From Pseudomonas gingeri (GTDB lineage Bacteria > Pseudomonadota > Gammaproteobacteria > Pseudomonadales > Pseudomonadaceae), in contig NZ_JACAOR010000007.1 of NCBI RefSeq assembly GCF_013386115.1, forward strand, positions 458,702 through 522,701: a stretch of DNA of 64,000 nt, in the 5' to 3' direction. Positions 17,862 to 26,803 of the stretch are shown here, in pieces. The translations under genes were made by a program, and so were the position numbers. Position 1 is the first letter of the stretch. Every line of letters begins with the position of its first letter. The notes under the pieces are model-generated. The model was given only the letters and a program-made list of their open reading frames with translations. It made no database searches and had not been told where the DNA came from.

Positions 17862-20309
17862 ATGTTGCTGTTGTGGATACTGGTTCTGCTGCTTGGCGTC
17901 GCCTACCTGGCGCACCGGCGCATCGCCCCGCTTCCCGCGCTTGGCGTGGTGGCCGTGTACCTCGTCGCACTGGGTATTTTTGTCCACGGCCATGGCTGGC
18001 TGAAGCTGGTCCTGTGGCTCATCCTCGCCGCCGTGGCGCTGCCGCTGTTGCTGCCCGACCTGCGGCGCCGGCTCTTCACCGCCCCGCTGTTCGCCTGGTT
18101 CCAGAAAGTCCTGCCACCGATGTCCGAGACCGAGCGCGACGCCATCGACGCCGGCACGGTCTGGTGGGACGGCGAACTGTTCAGCGGTCGTCCAGACTGG
18201 AACAAACTGCTGGCCTATCCCAAGGCGCAGTTGAGCGAAGAAGAACAGGCCTTTATCGATGGCCCGACCGAAGAGCTCTGCGCCATGGTCAGCGACTGGC
18301 AGATCGGCCAGGCCATGGACCTGCCGCCCGCCGCCTGGGAACACATCAAGCAGCACGGTTTCTTTGCCCTGATCATTCCCAAGGAGTTTGGCGGCAAGGG
18401 CTTTTCCGCCTATGCCCACTCCCAGGTGGCGATGAAGCTGGCGACCCGCAGCGGCGACCTCGCTTCCACCGTCATGGTCCCCAACTCCCTGGGGCCGGCG
18501 GAATTGCTGCTGCATTACGGCACCGACGAACAACGCAATCACTACCTGCCGCGGTTGGCCCGTGGCGACGATATCCCGTGTTTTGCCCTGACCGGTCCGC
18601 TGGCCGGCTCCGACGCCGGCTCGATGCCGGACACCGGGGTGATCTGCAAGGGTGAGTGGCAAGGCCAGGAAGTCCTCGGCCTGCGCCTGAACTGGGAAAA
18701 ACGCTATATCACCCTCGGCCCGGTCGCGACCTTGCTCGGCCTGGCCTTCAAGGCCCATGACCCGGATCACCTGCTGGGCGAGGAAGAGGACCTGGGCATC
18801 AGCCTGGCGTTGATTCCCACCGATACCCCCGGTGTCGAGATCGGTCGTCGCCACCTGCCCCTGGGCGCCGCCTTCATGAACGGTCCGAACTCCGGCAAGG
18901 ATGTGTTCATTCCCCTGGAATTCCTTATCGGCGGCCAGGAAATGCTCGGCAAAGGCTGGATGATGCTGATGAACTGCCTGTCGGTGGGCCGTTCGATCTC
19001 CCTGCCGGCGGTCGGTACCGGCGCGGCCAAGTTCACCAGCCTGGTCACCGGCCAGTACGCCCAGGTTCGCGAACAGTTCAATGTGCCGCTGTCGGCCTTC
19101 GAGGGGATCCAGGAAGCCCTGGCGCGAATCGGCGGCAATGCCTGGCTGATGGACAGCGCGCGGATGCTCACCGCCAACGCCGTGGACCTGGGGGAAAAAC
19201 CCTCGGTGCTGTCGGCGATCCTCAAGTACCACCTGACCGAGCGCGGTCGCGAGTGCATCAGCCACGCCATGGACGTCCACGGCGGCAAGGGCATCATCAT
19301 GGGCCCGAACAATTACCTGGGCCGCAGTTGGCAAGGCGCGCCGATCTTCATCACCGTGGAGGGCGCGAACATCCTCTCGCGCAACCTGATGATCTTCGGC
19401 CAGGGCGCCATCCGCTGCCATCCGTTCGTGCTCAAGGAAATGGCCCTGGCCGGACGCGAAGACCGTGACCAGGCGCTGCTGGAGTTCGACGGCCTGCTGC
19501 TCAGGCATATCGGCTTTGCCGTGAGCAATGCCGCCAGCACCCTGGTCCTGAACCTCGGGCTCGGCCACTTCGAGTCGACCCCGGGCAACCGCCTCAGCCA
19601 GGGCTATTTCCGCGCGCTGAATCGCCAGGCGGCGGCCTTCGCCCTGCTCGCGGACCTGAGCATGATGCTGCTCGGCGGCGAATTGAAACGTCGCGAGCGC
19701 CTGTCGGCCCGCCTGGGCGATGTGCTCAGCCATCTGTACCTGGCCTCGGCGGCGCTCAAGCGCTACCACGACCTGGATTCGCCGGAGTACCTCGAGCCGC
19801 TGTTCACCTGGGCCATGGAAGAAAGCCTCGGCCACTCGGAGCGGGCGCTGGACGAACTGCTGCGCAACTTCCCCAGCCGGCTGTTCGGCTGCCTGTTGCG
19901 GGTCATCGTGTTCCCGTTCGGCCGTCGCCATACCGGACCGTCGGATGCCCTCGATGCCGCGGTCGCCGCGGTACTCGGCCGGGCCAAGGGCGATCCGGCC
20001 CTGGAAGCGGTGCTTGCCGGCTGCTATCGCCCGCAATCGGCGGACGATCCGGTCGGCGCGTTGCAGCAGGCCTATGACCTGCTGGGTGCCAGCCACGAGT
20101 TGCAGAAGAAACTGCACGCCGGGCTCAAGGCCGGCCAGGTCAGGCCGGCGGCCGGCGAATCGGCCATCGACGCGGCCCTGGAAGCCGGGGTGCTGCAACC
20201 GGCCGAGGCCGAGGCCCTGCGCAAGGCCGAAGCCGCGCGACGCAAGGTCATCGATGTGGATGACTTCAGCAAGGAGGAACTGAGCCAGAGCGCCGGCAAG
20301 GTGCGCTAG
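17862..20309 (+). CDS. fadE: FadE-type acyl-CoA dehydrogenase
   Basis: An 815-residue acyl-CoA dehydrogenase of the long, membrane-associated FadE type, which does the first, FAD-dependent step of fatty acid beta-oxidation. Two or three hydrophobic segments occupy residues 1-65, then the helical N-terminal domain. CFALTGPLAGSDAGSMPDTG is the FAD/substrate-binding stretch, VEGANILSRNLMIFGQGAIRCHP is the FadE signature, and a DUF1974-like C-terminal extension follows. The start ATG has a strong GGAGG site 12 nt upstream. Length agrees with E. coli FadE (814 aa). Confidence 0.94.
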   Translation: MLLLWILVLLLGVAYLAHRRIAPLPALGVVAVYLVALGIFVHGHGWLKLVLWLILAAVALPLLLPDLRRRLFTAPLFAWFQKVLPPMSETERDAIDAGTVWWDGELFSGRPDWNKLLAYPKAQLSEEEQAFIDGPTEELCAMVSDWQIGQAMDLPPAAWEHIKQHGFFALIIPKEFGGKGFSAYAHSQVAMKLATRSGDLASTVMVPNSLGPAELLLHYGTDEQRNHYLPRLARGDDIPCFALTGPLAGSDAGSMPDTGVICKGEWQGQEVLGLRLNWEKRYITLGPVATLLGLAFKAHDPDHLLGEEEDLGISLALIPTDTPGVEIGRRHLPLGAAFMNGPNSGKDVFIPLEFLIGGQEMLGKGWMMLMNCLSVGRSISLPAVGTGAAKFTSLVTGQYAQVREQFNVPLSAFEGIQEALARIGGNAWLMDSARMLTANAVDLGEKPSVLSAILKYHLTERGRECISHAMDVHGGKGIIMGPNNYLGRSWQGAPIFITVEGANILSRNLMIFGQGAIRCHPFVLKEMALAGREDRDQALLEFDGLLLRHIGFAVSNAASTLVLNLGLGHFESTPGNRLSQGYFRALNRQAAAFALLADLSMMLLGGELKRRERLSARLGDVLSHLYLASAALKRYHDLDSPEYLEPLFTWAMEESLGHSERALDELLRNFPSRLFGCLLRVIVFPFGRRHTGPSDALDAAVAAVLGRAKGDPALEAVLAGCYRPQSADDPVGALQQAYDLLGASHELQKKLHAGLKAGQVRPAAGESAIDAALEAGVLQPAEAEALRKAEAARRKVIDVDDFSKEELSQSAGKVR

Positions 20310-20372
20310 CGGGACAACACGGGCGCGGGGCCTTATACTCTCGCGCCTGTTTTACTCTTGAGGCCCCTTGTC

Positions 20373-20780
20373 ATGTCCAACGTCGTTGCCGATCACCTGG
20401 TCCTGCTCGACCACCTGCGCAGTATTCTGGTTGCCGTCGGTGAAGCCGAACAGGTCCCCGAAGAAAGCCATGCGCTGTTCCTGGAACGTTTCGACGAACT
20501 GCGGGCGCAACTGCCGGTCGAGCCCATCGAAAGCCAGTACCTGGGCCAGGACCTGCTGTGCCAGGTCATCCAGCGTTATCCACAGATCGCCCATCTGGTC
20601 CCGCGCGACCTGCTGTGGTTCTTTGGCGGCGATTGCCTGCACTACATGCCGGACGAAGAGCTGGAGCTGTACCAGGCGCTGGAAGAACGTCGCTACGAAG
20701 CCGAACAGAACGACGAACCGTTCGACTGGAACCAGGAAAAGCAGCTGCTGGCCCTGTCCAACCAGGACAGCAAGCACTGA
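20373..20780 (+). CDS. PA2817-family conserved protein
   Basis: A 135-residue acidic protein, starting MSNVVADHLVLLDHLRSIL, with FFGGDCLHYMPDEELELYQALEERR in its second half. It follows fadE by 63 nt and resembles the conserved Pseudomonas protein found near fadE in PAO1 (PA2816/PA2817 region, from memory). No domain of known function, signal peptide or membrane segment was seen. Confidence 0.75.
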   Translation: MSNVVADHLVLLDHLRSILVAVGEAEQVPEESHALFLERFDELRAQLPVEPIESQYLGQDLLCQVIQRYPQIAHLVPRDLLWFFGGDCLHYMPDEELELYQALEERRYEAEQNDEPFDWNQEKQLLALSNQDSKH

Positions 20781-20802
20781 TGCCGAGCATCACCCGCCCC
20801 CT

Positions 20803-20888
20803 GTGGGAGCGGGCTTGCCCGCGAAGAACGATAACGCGCATCACCCGAAAGACCTCGGAACGCCCTTCGGGGGCAAGCCCCCTCCCAC
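20803..20888. repeat. REP doublet (REPIN)
   Basis: GTGGGAGCGGGCTTGCCCGC begins at 20803 and its inverted partner, ending GGGGGCAAGCCCCCTCCCAC, closes at 20888. They are separated by about 38 bases. This is the classical REPIN layout between the ends of two convergent genes. Confidence 0.85.
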
Positions 20889-20931
20889 CGGTTCTTCCGC
20901 GCAGCAGTGTCCAGGCCCCGCCCCTCAAGGC

Positions 20932-21882
20932 CTAAGGCGACATTGATCCCTGCGCCGATTTCAACGTCGGCTCCCGCGCCAGGCACTCCACCAGATAGTC
21001 GATGAACACCCGCAACTTCGGTGACAGATAGGGCGTTGGCGTATACAGCAGCCACAGGCCGCCGTGATACGAAGCCAGGAACGTCCACGCCGGCAGCACC
21101 TGCACGATCAGACCCTGCTCCAGCGCATGCCGCGCGGTGAAATACGGCAGGCTGCCAATGCCGATATGCTGCAGCACCGCATCCAGTCGCACGCCGGTGT
21201 GATTGGCCGCATAACGCCCGCGCACCCCGACCGTGACCGACTTGCCGCCCCGGCGGAATTTCCAGCGGGCATCGTTGGGCGTATCCCCCAGATAGATGCA
21301 ACTGTGTTCCAGCAGGTCATGGGGGTGCTGCGGCGTGCCATGCTCGGCGAGGTACTGCGGGGTCGCGCAGAGCAAATGCTCGATGGGCATCAACTGGCGC
21401 CCCACCAGGCCGACCGGCGGGTGATCGGTGATACGCAGGATCAGGTCGACATTGTCCTCGATCAGATCCACCGGCCGGTCTTCGAGAATCATCTGCACAT
21501 CCACCTGTGGATAACGTCGCAGGAATTCCGGCATGTGCGGATGCACGACGAAGCGCCCCACCGCTTTGGGCACACTCACTCGCACCAGCCCCTGGGCCTC
21601 CTGGGTGTACTGGCCACTGATCTCCATCACCGAACGGGCGGCGCTGACCATGTCGCGACAACGCTTGAAGGTCTCCTCGCCGCTGTCGCTCAGGCGTAAC
21701 TTGCGCGTGGTGCGCTGCAACAGGCGGGTCGCCAGGGCCTTTTCCAGACGGGAAATCGAGCGGCTGACGGCGGACGGTGAAGAGCCCAACTGACGGGCCG
21801 CCTCGGAAAAGCTGCCGGTCTCGACCACCTTGACGAAGATCGCCATTTCGCCGAGCAGTGCAAGGGGAGGATTTATGCTCAT
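20932..21882 (-). CDS. LysR-family transcriptional regulator
   Basis: A 316-residue LysR-type regulator. The N-terminal winged helix-turn-helix (about residues 13-75) includes FVKVVETGSFSEAARQLGSSPSAVSRSISRLEKAL. The effector-binding domain (about 100-300) begins GLVRVSVPKAVGRFVVHP. It belongs to the CrgA-like branch by its helix-turn-helix and by LLQRTTRKLRLSDSGE. It is divergent from a LysE-family exporter with a 106-nt shared intergenic region, so that gene is the natural target. The start could also be a Met further in (MAIFVKV). Confidence 0.88.
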   Translation of the reverse strand: MSINPPLALLGEMAIFVKVVETGSFSEAARQLGSSPSAVSRSISRLEKALATRLLQRTTRKLRLSDSGEETFKRCRDMVSAARSVMEISGQYTQEAQGLVRVSVPKAVGRFVVHPHMPEFLRRYPQVDVQMILEDRPVDLIEDNVDLILRITDHPPVGLVGRQLMPIEHLLCATPQYLAEHGTPQHPHDLLEHSCIYLGDTPNDARWKFRRGGKSVTVGVRGRYAANHTGVRLDAVLQHIGIGSLPYFTARHALEQGLIVQVLPAWTFLASYHGGLWLLYTPTPYLSPKLRVFIDYLVECLAREPTLKSAQGSMSP

Positions 21883-21988
21883 GACGCACAGGTCCATTGA
21901 GATTTGATCGGATTATCACACGCCCCGGCCATTTTTATACTGGTCGCCGACAAACCTGATCACCTCCCCTTCTGCCCAGGAACCGCTC

Positions 21989-22630
21989 ATGTATTCCCAG
22001 TACCTCCACGAATTCATCGCCCTGGCGACCATCCACTTTCTCGCCGTGGTCGCTCCCGGCCCGGACTTCGCCGTCACCATCCGCCAGAGCGTGCGGTTCG
22101 GCAGGATGGTCGGCCTGTTCACGGCCGTCGGTATTGGTGCGGGTATTTCCGTGCATGTGCTGTACACCCTGCTCGGCGTCGGCGCACTGATGAACAGCGC
22201 GCCCTGGTTGCTGAACGTCGCCAAGGTCATCGGTGCCGGCTACATCCTTTACCTGGGCATCAACCTGCTCAGGAGCAAGCCGCAGGCTGCGCGGCCGGAC
22301 ATCGCCGCGCAACAAGCGGACAACGCGCCCCGGCAAGGTTTGCTCAAGGCCTTCTCGACCGGCTTCCTGACCAACGCCACCAATCCCAAGGCCACGCTGT
22401 TCTTCCTGGCGATCTTCACCACGGTGGTCAGCGCCTCGACGCCGTTGAAGATCCAGGCGCTGTATGGCCTGTGGATGTGCAGCATCAATGCGCTGTGGTT
22501 CATCCTGGTCAGCCTGCTGTTTTCCAGCGAACGGGTACGCCAGGCGTTCCTGAAGATGGGGCACTGGTTCGAGCGCAGCATGGGTGTGGTGCTGATTCTG
22601 TTTGCCGGGCGGTTGATGCTTTCTTTATAG
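21989..22630 (+). CDS. LysE/RhtB-family amino acid exporter
   Basis: A 213-residue inner-membrane protein with about six hydrophobic helices and the LysE/RhtB signature at the N-terminus (FLAVVAPGPDFAVTIRQSVRFG, then a GIGAGISVHVLYTLLGVG repeat). NATNPKATLFFLAIFTTVV is the second conserved segment. These proteins export amino acids or their analogues. The substrate here is unknown; control by the divergent LysR gene is likely. Confidence 0.9.
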   Translation: MYSQYLHEFIALATIHFLAVVAPGPDFAVTIRQSVRFGRMVGLFTAVGIGAGISVHVLYTLLGVGALMNSAPWLLNVAKVIGAGYILYLGINLLRSKPQAARPDIAAQQADNAPRQGLLKAFSTGFLTNATNPKATLFFLAIFTTVVSASTPLKIQALYGLWMCSINALWFILVSLLFSSERVRQAFLKMGHWFERSMGVVLILFAGRLMLSL

Positions 22631-22699
22631 TCCAAGGATGTTTCTGTCTGCTTGATCAGATATTTCTCACCAACAGTCTGCAAAGGAATGCCTCCCGCA

Positions 22700-24439
22700 A
22701 TGAATTTCGCCCTCAAACACCTGGCCACCACCACATTGATGCTGGCCAGTCTTTCGGCCTTCACCGTCCACGCAGAAGCCAACATCACCCCGCAACAGAG
22801 CGCGGCCATCCTCAAGACCTTCAGTGACAGCTCGGTCACGGATTTCCGTCAGTTCCTGGGAAGCCTGGGCAAGAGCGACCTGGCCAAGGCCGGCAACCTC
22901 GGCCCGGCCATCAGCGCCTTTCTCGACAACAAGAACCTGTCCGCCGACCAGCAGAACGAGATCTACCGTCTGCTCGGCATCTACGCCCGGGTGAAGTACG
23001 GCAGCGTCGCCATGGAAACCCTGCGTGAACTGGTGGAAATCCCGACCTTCAACGTCGACGGCGTTGCCCAGCACGACAACCCCGAGTTCATCAAGATCGC
23101 CGACAAGATCAAGGGCCTTGCCCAATCCTTCAACCTGAACTTTCGCAACATCGACAACCGCGTCTACGAGATCTCCCTTGAAGGCACTGGCGATGAAGTC
23201 GTCGGTATTCACGCCCATGCCGACGTGGTGCCGGTAACCCCGGAAAACTGGGTACTGAAGGACGGCACCAGACTCGATCCGTTCAAGGTCACCCTGATCG
23301 GCGACCGCATGTATGGCCGCGGGACCGAGGATGACAAGAACGGTATCGTCGTCGCGCTCTACGCCATGAAGATCATCAAGGAAGAAAAACTGCCGCTGGC
23401 GCGCAATTTCAAGCTGCTGGTGGACACCACCGAGGAAACCAGCGGTGACGCCATCCCCTATTACTTCGAACACAACCCGACGCCCACCTACAACCTGGCG
23501 CTGGACGGCGGCTACCCGGTGGTGATTGCCGAGAAAGGCTATGGCACTGTGATGGCCAGCTTTGGCCGGCGTGAGGCCCAGGGCAAGGGCGCGGAAATCA
23601 CCGCGATGACCGGCGGCATGGCGACCAACCAGATCCCGTCGACTTCCGTCGCCACCCTGGTGACCGACAAGCCCGCCGAACTGGTCGCCAGCCTGCAGAA
23701 AGCCGGCGCGGAGTATGCCAAGCGCCATGGCGGTAACTTCGAAGTGAGCGCCAAGGTCGTCGGCAAGGATGTCGCGCTGACGGTCACCGGCGTGTCCGCC
23801 CACTCCTCCGAGCCCGAGTCGGGAGTCAACCCGGTGGCGAGGATGCTGGACTTCATCCATGGCATCGACGGCAAGATCGCGCTCAAGCACAACCACATCA
23901 CCGACGCCGCCCGCTATGCCGCCGACAACTGGGGCCTGGACTACCTGGGCAAAAAGTTGGGCGTGGGCTTCTCCGACGACTTCATGGGACCGCTGACCGC
24001 TTCGCTGACCTATGTCGGCCTGGATGACAAGGTCTTCAAGCTCGCGGTCAACCTGCGGGTACCGAAGGGCAAGACCCCGGAAGTGCTCAAGCGTGAAATC
24101 GCCGACAAACTGGCCGCCTGGAGCAAGAAGAGCCACGTGGCAGTGGCCTTCGACTACAAGATCGCCGAACCGATGTACCGCAATCCCGAGGGTGAATGGG
24201 TCAAGGCCCTGCTGGCCGTGGCCAGCGAAAACCTGGGCATGGCCCACAAGTTCGGCACTTCCGCCGGCGCCACCTCGGTCCATGAACTGCCCAACGGCGT
24301 ACAGTTCGGCCTGGCTCGCCCCGAGGTCAAGTACACCGGCCACACCGACAATGAGTTCAAGACCGTGGAGCAGTTCCTGCTGGACCTGCAGATCGTTACC
24401 GAAATGATGGGACGGATCGGGCAGTTGCCCAAGCTCTAA
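22700..24439 (+). CDS. Secreted M20-family dipeptidase
   Basis: A 579-residue metallopeptidase of family M20 with a cleavable Sec signal (MNFALKHLATTTLMLASLSA, cut after VHA). Metal ligands can be assigned: H in GIHAHADVVPV, D in GRGTEDDKNG, E in TTEETSGD, and the C-terminal H in YTGHTDNEF. The start is the ATG at 22700, about 12 nt after AAGGA; another ATG at 22688 sits too close to that site. The PepV-like layout suggests cleavage of dipeptides in the periplasm. No transporter is nearby. Confidence 0.88.
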   Translation: MNFALKHLATTTLMLASLSAFTVHAEANITPQQSAAILKTFSDSSVTDFRQFLGSLGKSDLAKAGNLGPAISAFLDNKNLSADQQNEIYRLLGIYARVKYGSVAMETLRELVEIPTFNVDGVAQHDNPEFIKIADKIKGLAQSFNLNFRNIDNRVYEISLEGTGDEVVGIHAHADVVPVTPENWVLKDGTRLDPFKVTLIGDRMYGRGTEDDKNGIVVALYAMKIIKEEKLPLARNFKLLVDTTEETSGDAIPYYFEHNPTPTYNLALDGGYPVVIAEKGYGTVMASFGRREAQGKGAEITAMTGGMATNQIPSTSVATLVTDKPAELVASLQKAGAEYAKRHGGNFEVSAKVVGKDVALTVTGVSAHSSEPESGVNPVARMLDFIHGIDGKIALKHNHITDAARYAADNWGLDYLGKKLGVGFSDDFMGPLTASLTYVGLDDKVFKLAVNLRVPKGKTPEVLKREIADKLAAWSKKSHVAVAFDYKIAEPMYRNPEGEWVKALLAVASENLGMAHKFGTSAGATSVHELPNGVQFGLARPEVKYTGHTDNEFKTVEQFLLDLQIVTEMMGRIGQLPKL

Positions 24440-24526
24440 ATCTGTTCAGGGCCCGCCGTCGCGGCGGGTCCACCGTCTCGATCCGCCATGAAATCAACCG
24501 GCAGTTGACAAAATCACGCACAAACA

Positions 24527-24556
24527 AAAACGCCGCTCATCACTAAGCGGCGTTTT
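24527..24556. terminator. Bidirectional terminator between the dipeptidase gene and the tRNA cluster
   Basis: AAAACGCCGCT and AGCGGCGTTTT form a stem with A/T runs at both outer ends. It can terminate the minus-strand tRNA cluster and the plus-strand peptidase transcript. Confidence 0.85.
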
Positions 24557-24565
24557 CATTGAATT

Positions 24566-24641
<76 letters not shown>

Positions 24642-24644
24642 AAA

Positions 24645-24720
24645 TGGCGTCCCCTAGGGGACTCGAACCCCTGTTACCGCCGTGAAAGGGCGGTGTCCTA
24701 GGCCACTAGACGAAGGGGAC
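24645..24720 (-). tRNA. tRNA-Glu (anticodon TTC), copy 1
   Basis: 76 nt on the minus strand, starting GTCCCCTTCGTCTAGTGG, anticodon stem-loop CCGCCCTTTCACGGCGG (anticodon TTC), T-arm GGTTCGAACCC and CCA end encoded. It lies 3 nt from the tRNA-Gly gene and is identical to the copy at 24903. Confidence 0.96.
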
Positions 24721-24824
24721 ACGCTACCCGGAACACATGGTGTGTGTTTCGGTGTCCAGCATCATGTCCGAAGACGTGACCCTGGTTTCACTCAGCCCCG
24801 CCCGAAGGCAAGACCGTTTAAAAT

Positions 24825-24900
<76 letters not shown>

Positions 24901-24902
24901 AT

Positions 24903-24978
24903 TGGCGTCCCCTAGGGGACTCGAACCCCTGTTACCGCCGTGAAAGGGCGGTGTCCTAGGCCACTAGACGAAGGGGAC
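24903..24978 (-). tRNA. tRNA-Glu (anticodon TTC), copy 2
   Basis: Identical over 76 nt to the tRNA-Glu at 24645. It is the promoter-proximal gene of the cluster, 2 nt from tRNA-Gly copy 2. Confidence 0.96.
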
Positions 24979-25039
24979 ACACTACAACATTCACTCCCTG
25001 CCGCGTTTCGCTGTGTGCTTTACGCTGCAAGTGGCGCGC

Positions 25040-25068
25040 ATTCTATGGATGGATCGAAGGGTCGTCAA
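25040..25068 (-). promoter_or_regulatory. Sigma-70 promoter of the tRNA cluster, stringent type
   Basis: On the minus strand, TTGACG (25068-25063), a 17-nt spacer and TAGAAT (25045-25040) are followed at once by GCGCGCC. A GC-rich discriminator is typical of stable-RNA promoters under stringent control. The rest of the gene-free stretch 24979-25324 shows an AT-rich block near 25075-25095 and no further gene. Confidence 0.75.
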
Positions 25069-25324
25069 CCCCCAACTATAAATTTATTTAAATCAATGAC
25101 TTCGCCCCGCTTTACGGCCCTTTCGGGGCTTTCGCCGCGTCCGACGATTGGCGCCTATATTCTGGCACTCGACAAGACGCTATAGTCCACCTGCGCAAAT
25201 AGTGGCAATGTGCGTCTATCTATAGAGAAGCGCTCTGGCACCGTGCTACACGTCGTTCAACGCTATCAGCGACAACGCCAAGCCACTACACTCGCTCGCA
25301 TTCCACCTTGAAGAGGTCTTAACG

Positions 25325-26095
25325 GTGACACCACTCATGATCGCCCTGCTGGTTGCAGCCGGGATCTTTCTCTTGATCGCCATTGGCTTCCTCAACCACA
25401 TGGCCGAGAACAAAAAGCTGGAAAGGGCTCGCCTCAAGGTTGAACTCAATGATCGCCTGCGCCGTTGCGGCGAAATCACCGAGACCTTTCCCGGCCAGTA
25501 CATGAGCCCCGCGCTCAAGTTGCTGTTGACCCGCCTGGAACTCAACGTCCATCAACGCTTGCTGAACATGAGCAAGACCGACGCCGTGCTCAAGTCGCGC
25601 ATCGCCGAACTCAACGGCCTGGTCAACCAGGGCGAATCGATTCCGGTCAACAATCCGCCCAGCCCGATCCAGACCGAAGCCAAGGCCAAGGACGTGCGTT
25701 TCCTGCTCGAAGCCCTGCACGGCCAGATCACCCGCGCGGCCCAGGATGGTTTCCTGCAACCCACCGAAGCCAAGCACTGGATCCGCGAAGTGCGGCACAT
25801 CCTGGTCCTGCTGCATATCGAGTTCTTCAACAACCTCGGCCAGCATGCCTTGCAACAGAACCAGCCGGGGCAGGCACGCCTGGCATTCGAGCGCGGCGTG
25901 CAATACCTGCGCAAGCAACCGGAGCCGGCGGTCTATACCGAACAGCTGCTGTTCCTGGAAAAACTCCTGGCGCGCGCCAACGCCATGGTCCTGGCCACCA
26001 CCCAGCCGGCCGAAGATGACGTCAACGAACTGACCCAGGGCCTCAAGGATGTGGAAGCCGACGCCGACTGGAAGAAGAAGGCGATCTACGACTGA
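25325..26095 (+). CDS. Membrane-anchored conserved hypothetical protein
   Basis: A 256-residue protein with a single N-terminal membrane helix (about residues 4-24, LMIALLVAAGIFLLIAIGFL) and a long, helical, charged cytoplasmic part. I do not recognise a domain. The start is a GTG with a GAGG site upstream; the ATG four codons later is an alternative. It stands alone between the tRNA promoter region and a strong terminator. The regular heptad-like spacing of leucines around residues 30-110 suggests coiled-coil character. Confidence 0.75.
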   Translation: MTPLMIALLVAAGIFLLIAIGFLNHMAENKKLERARLKVELNDRLRRCGEITETFPGQYMSPALKLLLTRLELNVHQRLLNMSKTDAVLKSRIAELNGLVNQGESIPVNNPPSPIQTEAKAKDVRFLLEALHGQITRAAQDGFLQPTEAKHWIREVRHILVLLHIEFFNNLGQHALQQNQPGQARLAFERGVQYLRKQPEPAVYTEQLLFLEKLLARANAMVLATTQPAEDDVNELTQGLKDVEADADWKKKAIYD

Positions 26096-26137
26096 TTGGC
26101 AGCGGGCATGCCCATGCCGGCGCCCACATAATTGCAG

Positions 26138-26187
26138 GGCACAACGAAAAACGGACACGCCATGGCGTGTCCGTTTTTCGTTGTGCC
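26138..26187. terminator. Perfect 50-bp palindrome acting as bidirectional terminator
   Basis: Arms of 25 bp starting GGCACAACGAAAAACGGACA and ending with the exact inverse complement meet at CCATGG without a loop spacer. A-runs and T-runs are built into the stem. It lies between the convergent hypothetical gene and yggL, so it should stop both transcripts. Confidence 0.8.
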
Positions 26188-26226
26188 TCGGGAAAGTCGC
26201 CTGGACGGCGCCCTGCCCGAACGACA

Positions 26227-26571
26227 TCAGGCTACCGGATTGATCGGCTTTTCCGGGTACCAGACGTCCAGCAGCGGGCTGACTTCGGCCGAGGTCAGTT
26301 CGCTGCGAGCCTTGAGCCAGGCTTCAACGGCAGCGCGCTGCTCTTCGGAAACCGAGCCACGCTTGATCAGGCAGACCAGACCGTAGTCGTCACCGCCGAC
26401 ATAACCCAGGCCATTGGCTTCCATTGCTTCTTTCAGGAAAGCCTCGAGGAAAGCGTCGATAGCCTCTTCACTCAGGTCTTCTTTGAAATCCAGGTTCAGC
26501 TCGAAACCCAACTCCTGAAATTCATCAACGCACAGTTTTTTGCGCAGACGCTGGGAACGGTTAGTCGCCAT
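26227..26571 (-). CDS. yggL: YggL/DUF469 family protein
   Basis: A 114-residue protein of the YggL (DUF469) family, reported to associate with the 50S ribosomal subunit. Seen: basic N-terminus MATNRSQRLRKKLCVDEFQE, then FELNLDFKEDLSEEAIDAFLEAF in two parts and GYVGGDDYGLVC, the family hallmark. The start MATNRSQ was preferred because the family begins there. It diverges from dacB, the same order as PA3046-PA3047 in my memory of PAO1. Confidence 0.9.
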   Translation of the reverse strand: MATNRSQRLRKKLCVDEFQELGFELNLDFKEDLSEEAIDAFLEAFLKEAMEANGLGYVGGDDYGLVCLIKRGSVSEEQRAAVEAWLKARSELTSAEVSPLLDVWYPEKPINPVA

Positions 26572-26803
26572 GAAACAATCCTCAAAAGTAATAACGGGCG
26601 GCACTTTAGCAGTTTAAGGCTGCAATTGCCCGAGTCTCTGGGCACAGCTGGTCGATCGACCGGAAAAAATTGGCGCACCACTCCACCGGCAAGGCCCCAG
26701 TGACGCCTGCTTGGGGCATAATGCCGACACTTTCATGACCATTGAGGGATTTTTGTCGATATGCCCTCGTATTTTCCCCCTCGGCTGTAGGGTCCTATTT
26801 TAT

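Noticed and set aside
17817..20198. 793-codon minus-strand frame antisense to fadE
   Set aside because: Gln/His/Arg-rich product typical of antisense frames in GC-rich genes; fadE has a strong ribosome-binding site and full family likeness.
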